DNA of 64,000 nt from Oscillospiraceae bacterium (GTDB taxonomy: Bacteria > Bacillota > Clostridia > Oscillospirales > Oscillospiraceae). The notes under the pieces are model-generated. The model was not told where the DNA came from and ran no database searches. It saw only the letters and a list, made by a program, of their open reading frames with translations. Made by a program: the position numbers and the translations under genes. How positions within the stretch are numbered: position 1 is the first letter of the stretch; each line of letters opens with the position of its first letter. Shown here in pieces: positions 1-9,315 of this stretch. The stretch spans positions 1-64,000 of the forward strand of contig JAAWQS010000001.1 in the NCBI GenBank assembly GCA_022800665.1. Reading direction: 5' to 3'.

Positions 1-188
1 TGATAAACTTGACAAGTCCTTTCTTGCTTTTGTTTTTATTGCTGCTATTATGATTTGGCTACTTTGAACAACTCTCCTGATTTTTCAAACAAGGCCTAGT
101 GGACAGGAAAAAGAGGAGAGAACCGTTTTCACAGAGTCCTCTCCCACTGTATCAAGCATTAATTTCAAATTTATGAGCTTGTATCCGG

Positions 189-365
189 TCATTTTTCTTT
201 TCCAAACATTTTGAAAATTTCTTTTTGACTTGCATCCGAGGCGGTACGAGTCATCTCCACCGCCTTAGATGATTTGCCCGAAGCGTTCTCTAATGCCGAT
301 ACTAACCTTGATGCGCTTTTAGGCGATTTGATATGGATTGTTTTCAAAATGCTTTTTGTCGCCAT
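189..365 (-). CDS. Small conserved-looking basic hypothetical protein (58 aa, MATKSILKTIHIK...)
   Basis: ORF 189..386 (-); internal ATG at 365 gives MATKSILKTIHIKSPKSASRLVSALENASGK. Resembles small proteins common in gut Clostridia, recognised by eye only. Confidence 0.5.
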   Translation of the reverse strand: MATKSILKTIHIKSPKSASRLVSALENASGKSSKAVEMTRTASDASQKEIFKMFGKEK

Positions 366-751
366 TTTGTCACAACCCCCTTCCATAATAGTTTATTGAA
401 GAATACTATTTTTAGCATCATCCCATTTATAGAGTATAAACAAGAATTATAAAAAGATGTATTTTCATTATAGAAAATTTTCAGAGAAATGTAAATTCAC
501 AATTTCCCACAAAGTTTTCAACATTAATTTGGTCAAATTTCTACTGTGATTTTATGAAAGGCTATATATTGTATACTCTCGTTTGAGTAATTACAATGAA
601 CCCGCCCCCCGGTGCGGCAAACATTGGGGGGGAGAAATCATATACGATGACCTCATTATCCGTCTGGACGATATTTTCGGAGACATGTTTTAACAGTCCC
701 GCCAACGGCAGAGCGCCGGTCCTTCCCAGACCGGCGCTCTTACTATAGGTT

Positions 752-1615
752 TCAGTTTCTGCAATTGTTGCAGTACTGCTTGGTGCATTCATAGTCGCGG
801 GGATTGCTCAGGCTGTTGGGCGGGAAAAACTGGTTGACCGGGAATTTAATGTTCTGGAACAAATCGCAGGGGTCTTCGCAGCCGCAGCAGCAGCCGCATC
901 CGCAGCCCGCGCCGCTGTTGCAGTCCTTATCCGGCATACAGTAGTCGAACACCGGCATCAGCAGCTGGCTGTCCCGCTCCAGACGGATGATGGAAAACTG
1001 ACCCAGGGTCACAAAGGCCCGGCGGTAATCGTCGCCCATGGTCAGGTCGCAGCCGAAGCACTGGCAGATGCAGGGCGGAATCTCGCAGATGTCGCAGTCA
1101 CAGCACCGGTTCTCGCAGCACTCTACCAGCTTTGCGTCCAGTACGATGGGGTCTACCGCCTCCACCACTGCAATGGGCATATTGCTCTGCTCCAGCAGCT
1201 GGCGGTCCAGACCGTCGATACGGACCTTGGAGGAGAAGATTTTCGCGCTGCCCTCGCTGCCGAAGAGAATCACGCGCTTGTCAAATACGCACAGTCCCTC
1301 CACCTCGATGGGCCGGGGATTGGCACAGTAGGCATTCAGGGTCACGCGGTAGAAAAAGCGCATATCGATGGTGTAAAAGCCCCGGTTGAAAACGACGGGT
1401 TCTACATTGATGTACGTATAGAGCAGTTCCGCTTTGCCGCCCTTCACCGTCTGGGCGCGGTTGAGCACATCCTGCCCGCAGGCAGTGGGATAGAACCGCA
1501 GATCCTCAATGCAATCTTTATCCCGGCAACTGTCGTAGATTTTCTTGGTATGGATACAAACGGCCTCGCAGTCCTTGATGTTGGACACCGGGCCGGGTGC
1601 AATACGTTCAGCCAT
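752..1615 (-). CDS. Cys-rich protein, possibly a spore coat/structural protein (hypothetical)
   Basis: 287-aa ORF with a purine-rich RBS (ggaggtcc) upstream; C-terminal half has Cys clusters (CCENRCCDCDICEIPPCICQCFGCD, GAGCGCGCCCGCEDPC). Confidence 0.75.
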   Translation of the reverse strand: MAERIAPGPVSNIKDCEAVCIHTKKIYDSCRDKDCIEDLRFYPTACGQDVLNRAQTVKGGKAELLYTYINVEPVVFNRGFYTIDMRFFYRVTLNAYCANPRPIEVEGLCVFDKRVILFGSEGSAKIFSSKVRIDGLDRQLLEQSNMPIAVVEAVDPIVLDAKLVECCENRCCDCDICEIPPCICQCFGCDLTMGDDYRRAFVTLGQFSIIRLERDSQLLMPVFDYCMPDKDCNSGAGCGCGCCCGCEDPCDLFQNIKFPVNQFFPPNSLSNPRDYECTKQYCNNCRN

Positions 1616-1845
1616 AAATGGACCTCCTAAAATTCAGTAACCATATGAGAAGGCAATGCCTGTTTGTTCGTCAATACTCCGCCGCCGCGGGCGGAGCGCA
1701 TTGACTGCGGGGTTCGGCCCGCGGGAAGACTTCCGTCTTCAATCCCAGTGTATGCCCTCTGCGCCAAAGTGTGAAAATCCAGACTGTACAAATTTGCGGA
1801 AAGCAGATATAATAGAAAGCAGTGAAAATCTGCGGGAGGTGCGGC

Positions 1846-2373
1846 ATGTCGGAATTCGGCTTTATCAGCGGCAGGCTGGAGATCAAGTTTCTCATCCTGT
1901 ATATCGCGGCCCGCGTAGCGGGTCCGGTACCCTTTGAGGTCCTACAGGAGCTGAGCATGTGCGACGGCGGGGTGGATTACTTCAACTTCTCCGAGTGTCT
2001 GGCGGACCTTGTGCGCACCGGCCATCTCGGCCGGGATGAACAGGGTCTGTATGCCATCACCGAAAAGGGCCTGCGCAACAGCGCAGCCACGGAGAGCAGC
2101 CTGCCCTACACCGTGCGGGCGCAGGTGGAGAAAAACCTGGTGGGCTGTAACGAGCAGCTGAAACGCAAGGCTCTGGTGGGGGCGAAGGTGGAGGAGCGGC
2201 AGGAGGGCGGATTTACCGTGACATTGTCCATGAGCGACGAGCTGGACGATCTGATGAATCTGCAGCTGCTTATCACCCGCCGGGACATGGCGCTGGAGGT
2301 GCAGAAGCGGTTCCGGGCCAACGCGGAGGAGATATACTCCAAGATATTATCCATTCTGTATGAGGGGAACTGA
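1846..2373 (+). CDS. DUF4364 family protein
   Basis: MSEFGFISGRLEIKFLILYIAARVAGPVPFEVLQEL...; winged-helix-like N-terminus typical of DUF4364; RBS gggaggt before ATG 1846. Confidence 0.8.
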   Translation: MSEFGFISGRLEIKFLILYIAARVAGPVPFEVLQELSMCDGGVDYFNFSECLADLVRTGHLGRDEQGLYAITEKGLRNSAATESSLPYTVRAQVEKNLVGCNEQLKRKALVGAKVEERQEGGFTVTLSMSDELDDLMNLQLLITRRDMALEVQKRFRANAEEIYSKILSILYEGN

Positions 2374-2485
2374 GCTGGAATACTGCTTCCGTATGCTGCA
2401 CCGCACGCCAACCCGGCTCCCCCTTCAGGGGGAGCTGGCGCCGCCGCATTATCCAGACCGTACAATCAACCAAAGGAGATACACC

Positions 2486-4321
2486 GTGTATAACAAACTA
2501 GAGCGCATCCTTCCCCGCGTGCAAAAGCCTGCGCGGTACGTGGGCGGAGAGTACAACGCAGTGATGAAGGACAAGGCGTCGGTAGACGTCCGCTTCGCCT
2601 TCTGCTTCCCGGACACCTACGAGATCGGTATGTCCAACCTGGGCTTCCGCATCCTGTACGGCGTCATGAACAATATGCCCGGCGTCTGGTGCGAGCGGGC
2701 TTTCGCACCCTGGCCGGATATGGAGGAGGAAATGCGGAAAGCGGCGATCCCCCTCTATGCCCTGGAGTCCGGCGACCCGGTGGGGGATTTCGATATCATC
2801 GGCTTCTCCGTGGGCTACGAAATGGCCTACACCGCCATGCTGAACATGCTGGATTTAAGCGGCCTGCCCCTGCGCAGCGAGCAGCGTACGTCCCTGGCCC
2901 CGCTGGTAGTCGCAGGCGGCACAGCCATGTATAACGCGGAGCCGGTGGCGGATTTTATCGACATGGCCCTCATCGGCGAGGGGGAGGAGCTGGTCCCTGC
3001 GGTCATCGAGCTGTACCGCAAAGCAAAGGCGGAGCAGTGGGACAAGCAGGCATTTCTCCGCGCCGCCGCGCAAATCCAGGGGGTTTATGTCCCTTCTTTG
3101 TATACTGTAAGTTATTATGACAGCGGCGTGATCCAGTCCATCACCCCCCAGGACGGCGCGCCGGAAAAAGTTGTCAAGCGCGTTGTCCACAACATGGACA
3201 AGTCCTATTTCCCCGCCAAAACCATCGTTCCCTCCACAGAGATTGTCCACGACCGGGTCACTCTGGAGGTTTTCCGGGGCTGCATCCGGGGCTGCCGGTT
3301 CTGCCAGGCCGGATACGTCTACCGCCCTGTCCGCTGCCGCAGTAAGGACCAGCTTGTGCAGTACGGCCAGGAGGCCCTGCAGGATTCCGGCTACCAGGAG
3401 ATGACCCTCAGCTCCCTGTCCACCAGCGATTACCCCCAGCTGGTGGAGCTGTGCGACGGTCTCCAGGACTTCTGCGGACAGCGGCACGTCAACCTGAGCC
3501 TGCCCTCCCTGCGGGCGGACAACTTCTCTATGGAGCTGATGCAGCGCCTCCAGCGGGGCCGGAAGGCGGGGCTGACCTTTGCCCCGGAGGCCGGTACCCA
3601 GCGGCTGCGGGACGCCATCAATAAAAACGTCACCGAGGAGGACCTCACCGAGAGCTTGAAGACCGCCTTTTCCGGCGGCTGGAGCGCAGTCAAGCTCTAT
3701 TTCATGCTGGGCCTGCCCACGGAGACAGACGAGGATGTGCTGGGCATTGCGGAGATGGCCAACCGGGCGGTCCACACCTGGCGGGAATATGCGTCCAATA
3801 AGAACCGCGGCCTGCGGGTGACGGTGTCCACGTCCTGGTTCGTGCCGAAGCCCTTCACCGCTTTCCAGTGGGAGCCCCAGATCACAATGGAGGAATACGA
3901 GCGGCGGGTGAAGCTGCTGCGTCAGGCTATCACGGCAAAGGCCGTTACCTACAACTGGCACGACGGCGACGCCAGTTTTCTGGAGGCGGTACTGGCCCGC
4001 GGCGACCGGCGGCTGGGCCGGGCGCTGGAGGCGGCCTACCGCAAGGGGGCAAAGCTGGACGCCTGGTCCGACTTCTTCGACCTGCGCCGCTGGCTGGACG
4101 CTTTTGCCGAATGCGGTCTGGACCCGGCCTTCTACGCCTGCCGGGAGCGGTCCCGCGACGAGGTCCTGCCCTGGAGCATGATCTCCTGCCATGTATCCGA
4201 CGATTTCCTGTGGCGGCAGCGGGAACTGGCCCATCAGTCCGTCACAACCCCCGACTGCCGGACCCAATGCGGCGGCTGCGGGGCCAATGCTGTGGAGGGA
4301 GGGGAGTGCTATCATGGCTAA
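2486..4321 (+). CDS. Radical SAM protein of TIGR03960 type (B12-binding-like N-terminus)
   Basis: GTG start 2486 after caaaggagat; YNKLERILPRVQKPARYVGGEYNAV; radical SAM motif CIRGCRFCQAGYVYRPVR. Confidence 0.88.
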   Translation: MYNKLERILPRVQKPARYVGGEYNAVMKDKASVDVRFAFCFPDTYEIGMSNLGFRILYGVMNNMPGVWCERAFAPWPDMEEEMRKAAIPLYALESGDPVGDFDIIGFSVGYEMAYTAMLNMLDLSGLPLRSEQRTSLAPLVVAGGTAMYNAEPVADFIDMALIGEGEELVPAVIELYRKAKAEQWDKQAFLRAAAQIQGVYVPSLYTVSYYDSGVIQSITPQDGAPEKVVKRVVHNMDKSYFPAKTIVPSTEIVHDRVTLEVFRGCIRGCRFCQAGYVYRPVRCRSKDQLVQYGQEALQDSGYQEMTLSSLSTSDYPQLVELCDGLQDFCGQRHVNLSLPSLRADNFSMELMQRLQRGRKAGLTFAPEAGTQRLRDAINKNVTEEDLTESLKTAFSGGWSAVKLYFMLGLPTETDEDVLGIAEMANRAVHTWREYASNKNRGLRVTVSTSWFVPKPFTAFQWEPQITMEEYERRVKLLRQAITAKAVTYNWHDGDASFLEAVLARGDRRLGRALEAAYRKGAKLDAWSDFFDLRRWLDAFAECGLDPAFYACRERSRDEVLPWSMISCHVSDDFLWRQRELAHQSVTTPDCRTQCGGCGANAVEGGECYHG

Positions 4322-4979
4322 ACTGCGTCTGTTTTTCCGCAAAGAGGGCCGGGCGGTGTATATCTCCCATCTGGACCTGCTGCGCACATTTCAGCGGGTG
4401 TTTCTCCGCCAGGGGCTGGTCCTCAAGCACTCCCAAGGGTTCCACCCCCACCCCATCATCTCCTTTGCCCTGCCCCTGCCGGTGGGACAGTCCAGCCGGT
4501 GCGAGATACTGGACTTTGAGGCGGACGGGGGCGCGGACTGGAGGAGCCTGCCGGAGAAGCTGAACGACTTTATGCCCGATGGCATCCGGGCGGTAAAATG
4601 CTGTGTGCCGGTCAAGCCGGTGCGGGACCTGGCTGCGCTGTCGTGCCAGGTGGAGCTGCTGTACGACGGCGGCGTGCCGGAGGGTGCGGCCAAAGCCGTT
4701 GCGGAGCTGCTCAACGGGGAGAGCCTGGTCATCCAGAAGCGCACGAAGCGGAAGGCCCTGGCGGATGTGGACATCCGGCCTATGCTGCTCCGGCTGCAGC
4801 CCATTGCAGAGGAGGCAGGCTGCCTGCGCCTGCTGGCGGATACTGCCGCCCAGAATCCGGGGTTGAATCCGGCTCTGCTGGCCGGGGCGGTGGAGCGGTA
4901 TCTGCCCCAGTTCGCGCCGGACTTTGTCCGGGTGCAGCGGCTGGAGGCTTTGGATACGGACGGAAATATTTTTCAGTAA
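4314..4979 (+). CDS. TIGR03936 family radical SAM-associated protein (DUF2344)
   Basis: MAKLRLFFRKEGRAVYISHLDLLRTFQRVFLRQGLVLKHSQGFHPHP; start overlaps the upstream gene's stop. Confidence 0.85.
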   Translation: MAKLRLFFRKEGRAVYISHLDLLRTFQRVFLRQGLVLKHSQGFHPHPIISFALPLPVGQSSRCEILDFEADGGADWRSLPEKLNDFMPDGIRAVKCCVPVKPVRDLAALSCQVELLYDGGVPEGAAKAVAELLNGESLVIQKRTKRKALADVDIRPMLLRLQPIAEEAGCLRLLADTAAQNPGLNPALLAGAVERYLPQFAPDFVRVQRLEALDTDGNIFQ

Positions 4980-5005
4980 ATTCATAGGAATGGAGAGCAA
5001 ACATC

Positions 5006-6088
5006 ATGGACTTTCAAACCCTTGCAGCGGCGTTACAGGCCATCGCCCCGGACCCGGCGGAGAAAGCCGCCCGAAACGCTGCCCATCAACAATGGGCCAG
5101 CATCGCCAAACCGCTGGGCAGTCTGGGCCTGCTGGAGACGGCCCTGGAGGATATTGCCGCCCTCACCTGCAGCGCGGAGGTTGCCGTGACCCCCAGGTCC
5201 GTGCTGCTGCTCTGCGCGGATAACGGCGTTGTGCGCCAGGGCGTCACCCAGACCGGCCACACTGTAACCGCCGCCGTCACCCGCAATGCCGGGAACAACT
5301 GCTCCTCCGTCTGCAAAATGGCGGCGGTGGCCGGATGCCGGGTGGTCCCTGTGGATATGGGCATCATCGACTTCCCCCCCACGCCCAACGTTCTGGACCG
5401 GCGGCTGGGCAACGGCACCGGCGATATCACCGCAGGCCCCGCCATGACGCGGGAACAGGCGGAGCGGGGGGTCCTCATTGGCATCAACCTGGTCCGGGAA
5501 CAGAAAAAGCAGGGCGTCCGGCTGCTGGCGACCGGGGAAATGGGCATCGGCAATACCACCACCTCCAGCGCAGTGGCCAGCGTGCTGCTGAACCGGCCCG
5601 TGCGGGATATGACGGGCCGGGGCGCGGGCCTCTCGGACACCGGACTGCGCCGGAAGGTCTGGGCCATTGAGACGGCCATCGAAAAAAACCGCCCCAACCC
5701 GGCGGACCCCCTGGACGTGCTGTCCAAAGTGGGGGGCTTTGACATCGCGGGTATGTGCGGGATCTTTTTGGGCGGCGCGGTCTACCGGGTGCCGGTGCTG
5801 ATAGACGGCCTGATCAGCGCGGTGGCCGCGCTGTGCGCGGTGCGGATGTGTCCCGATGCGGCGAAGGCCGCGCTTGCCAGCCATGTTTCCGCCGAACCCG
5901 CCGGACGGCTGATTTTGGATAAGCTGGGGAAAAAGCCTCTGATTACGGCGGAGATGCGTCTGGGCGAGGGGACCGGCGCGGTGGCGGCGATGCCCATGCT
6001 GGATATGGCCCTGTCCCTCTACCGCGACGGGACCACCTTCGACGGCGCCGGCATCGAGGCTTATACCCCCCAGGGCGGGGAGAGCTGA
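5006..6088 (+). CDS. cobT: Nicotinate-nucleotide--dimethylbenzimidazole phosphoribosyltransferase
   Basis: 360 aa; GSLGLLETALEDIA, ADNGVVRQGVTQT, TGEMGIGNTTTSSAV motifs of CobT. Confidence 0.95.
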   Translation: MDFQTLAAALQAIAPDPAEKAARNAAHQQWASIAKPLGSLGLLETALEDIAALTCSAEVAVTPRSVLLLCADNGVVRQGVTQTGHTVTAAVTRNAGNNCSSVCKMAAVAGCRVVPVDMGIIDFPPTPNVLDRRLGNGTGDITAGPAMTREQAERGVLIGINLVREQKKQGVRLLATGEMGIGNTTTSSAVASVLLNRPVRDMTGRGAGLSDTGLRRKVWAIETAIEKNRPNPADPLDVLSKVGGFDIAGMCGIFLGGAVYRVPVLIDGLISAVAALCAVRMCPDAAKAALASHVSAEPAGRLILDKLGKKPLITAEMRLGEGTGAVAAMPMLDMALSLYRDGTTFDGAGIEAYTPQGGES

Positions 6089-6090
6089 CC

Positions 6091-6609
6091 ATGTTTACTC
6101 TGGTTGTAGGCGGAGCCGCCAGCGGAAAGAGCGAGTATGCGGAGTCCCTGGTTTTACAGGACCTGCCCCGGTATTACATCGCCACCATGCAGCCCTTTGA
6201 CGGAGAGTGCCGCGCCCGGATTGCCAAACACCGGCGGATGCGGGCGGAGAAACAGTTTGTGACCATCGAACGGTATACCGGTCTGTCCGGCCTTGTCCTG
6301 CCGGAGCGGGGGGACGTCCTGCTGGAGTGCCTGGGCAACCTGGCTGCCAACGAGCTGTATGGCCCCGGCGGGGACCAGGCGTATGGGGCCATTGTCCAGG
6401 GCGTTGAGGCGCTGCTGTCCCAGTGCAGGGACCTGGTGGCGGTGAGCAACGAGGTCTGTGCCAGCGGAGGCGGCTACGGGGAGGAGACGGAGGCGTACCG
6501 CCGCCTGCTGGCGGGGGTGAACCGCGCCCTTGCGGACCGGGCGGACCGGGTGTACGAGGTGGTGTGCGGACTGCCCTGCTGCTATAAGGACAGGAGGCGG
6601 GCCGTATGA
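6091..6609 (+). CDS. cobU: Adenosylcobinamide kinase / adenosylcobinamide-phosphate guanylyltransferase
   Basis: FTLVVGGAASGKSEYAESL P-loop, IAKHRRMR, GLPCCYKD; position in operon. Confidence 0.88.
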   Translation: MFTLVVGGAASGKSEYAESLVLQDLPRYYIATMQPFDGECRARIAKHRRMRAEKQFVTIERYTGLSGLVLPERGDVLLECLGNLAANELYGPGGDQAYGAIVQGVEALLSQCRDLVAVSNEVCASGGGYGEETEAYRRLLAGVNRALADRADRVYEVVCGLPCCYKDRRRAV

Positions 6610-7382
6610 TTGTGCTGGAGACAATTGAGGTGGCGTTTGCCATGTTCTCCGCCCTGCCGGTACCCCAGCCGGTGTGGAACGAAAAAAATATGCGCTATGC
6701 CATGTGCGCCTTTCCCCTCGTCGGCTTTGCCTGCGCCGGATTCTGGTGGGTGTGGAGCGCGGCGTGCTGGTATTTCTCCGTCCCGTATCTGCTCCAGGGG
6801 GCGGGACTGTGCCTGATTCCCGTGCTGGTAACAGGCGGCATCCATCTGGACGGCTACGCCGACACCTGCGACGCCCTGGCCAGCAACGCCGGACCGGCCA
6901 AAAAACAGGAGATTTTGAAGGACCCCCGCTGCGGCGCGTTTGCGGTCATCCGGCTGTGTACTTATTTCGTGTCCTACCTGGCTCTGTGCGAGGCCCTGGA
7001 GCCGTCGCCGCAGGCGCTGTGGTGTATGGGCTGGGCCTTTGTGCTGGAGCGGGCCTTGTCCGGCCTGTCCATCTGCCGCTTCCCCCTGGCGAAGCAAACG
7101 GGGCTGGCCCACGCATTCTCTACGGCGGCGGACCGGAGCAAAGCGGGGTATGTGCTGGTGGGCATCGCGTTTCTGGCGGCGGCGGGACTTCTGATGGGCG
7201 GCGCGGCTGGCGCGGTTATGCTGGCGGCCGGCCTGCTGGTCTTCCGGCGGTACCGCATTGTGGCGGATAAGCAGTTTGGCGGACTGTCCGGCGATTTGGC
7301 GGGCTGGTTCCTCCAGAGGGCGGAGCTGTGGATGCTGGCGGTCCTGACGGCCTGCCAGCTGGTGTCTGGAGGTGGACTATGA
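6606..7382 (+). CDS. cobS: Adenosylcobinamide-GDP ribazoletransferase
   Basis: GGIHLDGYADTCDALAS...DPRCGAFAVI motif of CobS; overlaps cobU stop. Confidence 0.92.
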   Translation: MIVLETIEVAFAMFSALPVPQPVWNEKNMRYAMCAFPLVGFACAGFWWVWSAACWYFSVPYLLQGAGLCLIPVLVTGGIHLDGYADTCDALASNAGPAKKQEILKDPRCGAFAVIRLCTYFVSYLALCEALEPSPQALWCMGWAFVLERALSGLSICRFPLAKQTGLAHAFSTAADRSKAGYVLVGIAFLAAAGLLMGGAAGAVMLAAGLLVFRRYRIVADKQFGGLSGDLAGWFLQRAELWMLAVLTACQLVSGGGL

Positions 7383-7714
7383 TTTTTATTACAGGACCGC
7401 TGTACAGCGGGAAACGGGCGTATGCCTGTCAGGTTTTGGGCTGCTCCATGGACGCGCTGGCGGACCGCGCCGTGTGGGACGTGCAGGAGCTGGCGCGGGG
7501 CTGCGGCGACCTGGAGGCCCTGGCGGACCGCCTGGCGGAGCAGGACGCGGTGATTGCCACGGATATTGGCGGGGGCGTGGTCCCCATTGACGCCGGGGAG
7601 CGGGAGGCCCGTGAGGCGGCGGGACGGCTGTCCTGCCTGCTGGCCCGGCGGGCGGACCGGGTAGTCCGGGTATTCTGCGGCCTGCCCCTGGCGTTGAAGG
7701 GGGAGACGCCGTGA
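7379..7714 (+). CDS. Short CobU-like paralog (P-loop protein, 111 aa)
   Basis: MIFITGPLYSGKRAYACQVL P-loop; end ARRADRVVRVFCGLPLALKG parallels CobU ADRADRVYEVVCGLPCCYKD; lacks the IAKHRR segment. Confidence 0.75.
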   Translation: MIFITGPLYSGKRAYACQVLGCSMDALADRAVWDVQELARGCGDLEALADRLAEQDAVIATDIGGGVVPIDAGEREAREAAGRLSCLLARRADRVVRVFCGLPLALKGETP

Positions 7715-8310
7715 CCGTGTACCTCCTGCGCCACGGGGAGACGGAATACAATACCCAGCGGCGGTATCTGGGCCGGACCGACCTGCCCCTCTCCCCAAAG
7801 GGACGGGCGGCTCTGGTACCTGGGGATTTCTCCCCTGGGATTGTCTATGTGTCCCCCCTCCGGCGGGCGGTGGAGACGGCGGGGCTTCTGTTCCCGGACG
7901 CGGAGGCCGAGGCGGTCCCCGGCCTCCGGGAGATGGATTTCGGCATTTTTGAGGGCCGCAGTGCGGCGGAGATGTCCGGCGACCCGGCGTACCGGCAGTG
8001 GGTGGATGGCTTTTGCCAAGGACCTGTCCCCGGCGGGGAGTCCAAGGACAGTTTTTCCCGGCGTACCTGCCGCGCCTTCGCCGCCCTGCTGGACGCCGCG
8101 GCTGACCGCGGCGAGGACAGCCTTGCCATCGTGGCCCACGGCGGCACCCAGATGGCGGCGCTGGAGCGGTACGCCCTGCCCCGGCGGGATTACTACGCCT
8201 GGCAGAGCCCCTATGGCGGCGGGTTTGTGCTGGACGCCTCCCGCTGGACAGCGGACCGGACCCTGACCCTCCTGCGCACCGTACAATACACGAAAGGCGG
8301 AACACTATGA
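7711..8310 (+). CDS. cobC: Histidine phosphatase family protein, probable alpha-ribazole phosphatase
   Basis: GTG start; TVYLLRHGETEYNTQRRYLGRTDLPLS phosphoglycerate mutase-like motif; cobalamin operon context. Confidence 0.8.
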   Translation: MTVYLLRHGETEYNTQRRYLGRTDLPLSPKGRAALVPGDFSPGIVYVSPLRRAVETAGLLFPDAEAEAVPGLREMDFGIFEGRSAAEMSGDPAYRQWVDGFCQGPVPGGESKDSFSRRTCRAFAALLDAAADRGEDSLAIVAHGGTQMAALERYALPRRDYYAWQSPYGGGFVLDASRWTADRTLTLLRTVQYTKGGTL

Positions 8311-9260
8311 AACATCTTACACCGGCCCTCTGCGGCCTTGCCCTGGACCTGCTGCTGGCGGACCCGGCCTGGATGCCCCACCCGGTGGTGTGTATGGGCC
8401 GGGCAATCACTGCTCTGGAACAGGCGCTGCGGACCCGGTTTCCCCGTACCCCCCAGGGGGAACGGCAGGCAGGGCAAGTCCTGGCGGCGGTTCTGCCCCT
8501 GGGGGCCTTTGCCCTCAGCGGCGGCGCGTGCCGTCTGGCCGGACGGATACATCCGGCGGCGGGCTTCCTGCTGGAGACCTTATGGTGCTGGCAGTCGCTG
8601 GCGCTGAAGGGACTGGCGGAGGAGAGCGGTAAGGTCTGCGAGCAGCTGGAGAAGGGGGACCTGCCCGCAGCCAGGAAGGCCGTCAGCCGCATTGTGGGCC
8701 GGGATACGGCGGAGCTGTCCGGGGAGGAGGTGGCCAGGGCGGCGGTGGAGACGGTGGCGGAGAATTTCTCCGACGGCGTGGCCGCGCCCCTCTTTTACAT
8801 GCTCCTGGGCGGCGCGCCCCTGGCCCTGGCCTATAAGGCGGTCAACACCATGGACAGCATGGTGGGCTACAAAAATGACCGCTACCTCCACTTTGGACGC
8901 GCAGCGGCAAAACTGGATGACGCCGCCAACTATATCCCCGCCCGTCTGGCGGCGTTGGCCTGGATTGGCGGTGCGGCCATCGCCGGGCAGGACGCAAAAA
9001 ACGCCTGGCGCATCTGGCGGCGGGACCGCCGGAACCACAGCAGTCCCAATTCTGCCCAGACCGAGTCTGCCTGCGCGGGGGCGTTGGGAGTACAGCTGGG
9101 CGGACCATCCCGCTACTTCGGGAAGCTGTACGAAAAGCCCGCTATCGGCGACCCCCTGCGGCCTGTGGAGGCGGCGGATATCCGGCGGGCTGTCCAGACG
9201 CTGTACGGAGCGGCGGCTCTGGCCGTTCTCGGCGGGGCGGCAGTTTCCAGCCGCAGATGA
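8307..9260 (+). CDS. cbiB: Adenosylcobinamide-phosphate synthase
   Basis: ALDLLLADPAWMPHPVVCMGRAI...NTMDSMVGYKNDRYLHFGRAAAKLDD typical of CbiB/CobD. Confidence 0.92.
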   Translation: MKHLTPALCGLALDLLLADPAWMPHPVVCMGRAITALEQALRTRFPRTPQGERQAGQVLAAVLPLGAFALSGGACRLAGRIHPAAGFLLETLWCWQSLALKGLAEESGKVCEQLEKGDLPAARKAVSRIVGRDTAELSGEEVARAAVETVAENFSDGVAAPLFYMLLGGAPLALAYKAVNTMDSMVGYKNDRYLHFGRAAAKLDDAANYIPARLAALAWIGGAAIAGQDAKNAWRIWRRDRRNHSSPNSAQTESACAGALGVQLGGPSRYFGKLYEKPAIGDPLRPVEAADIRRAVQTLYGAAALAVLGGAAVSSRR

Positions 9261-9315
9261 AAAAACGTCCATCCGGACAATCTTCATTTTCCTATGCAGA
9301 GAGGAATCAATACAT

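Noticed and set aside
562-792. 76-aa minus-strand ORF upstream edge
   Set aside because: Overlaps the end of the Cys-rich gene, no RBS or recognisable domain; likely spurious.
4980-5005. Cobalamin riboswitch upstream of cobT
   Set aside because: Only 26 nt separate the previous stop and cobT; no room for the aptamer and none seen upstream.
6974-8692. 572-aa minus-strand ORF antisense to the cobalamin operon
   Set aside because: Arg/Pro/Gly-rich shadow ORF; the plus strand carries overlapping, motif-bearing cob genes.
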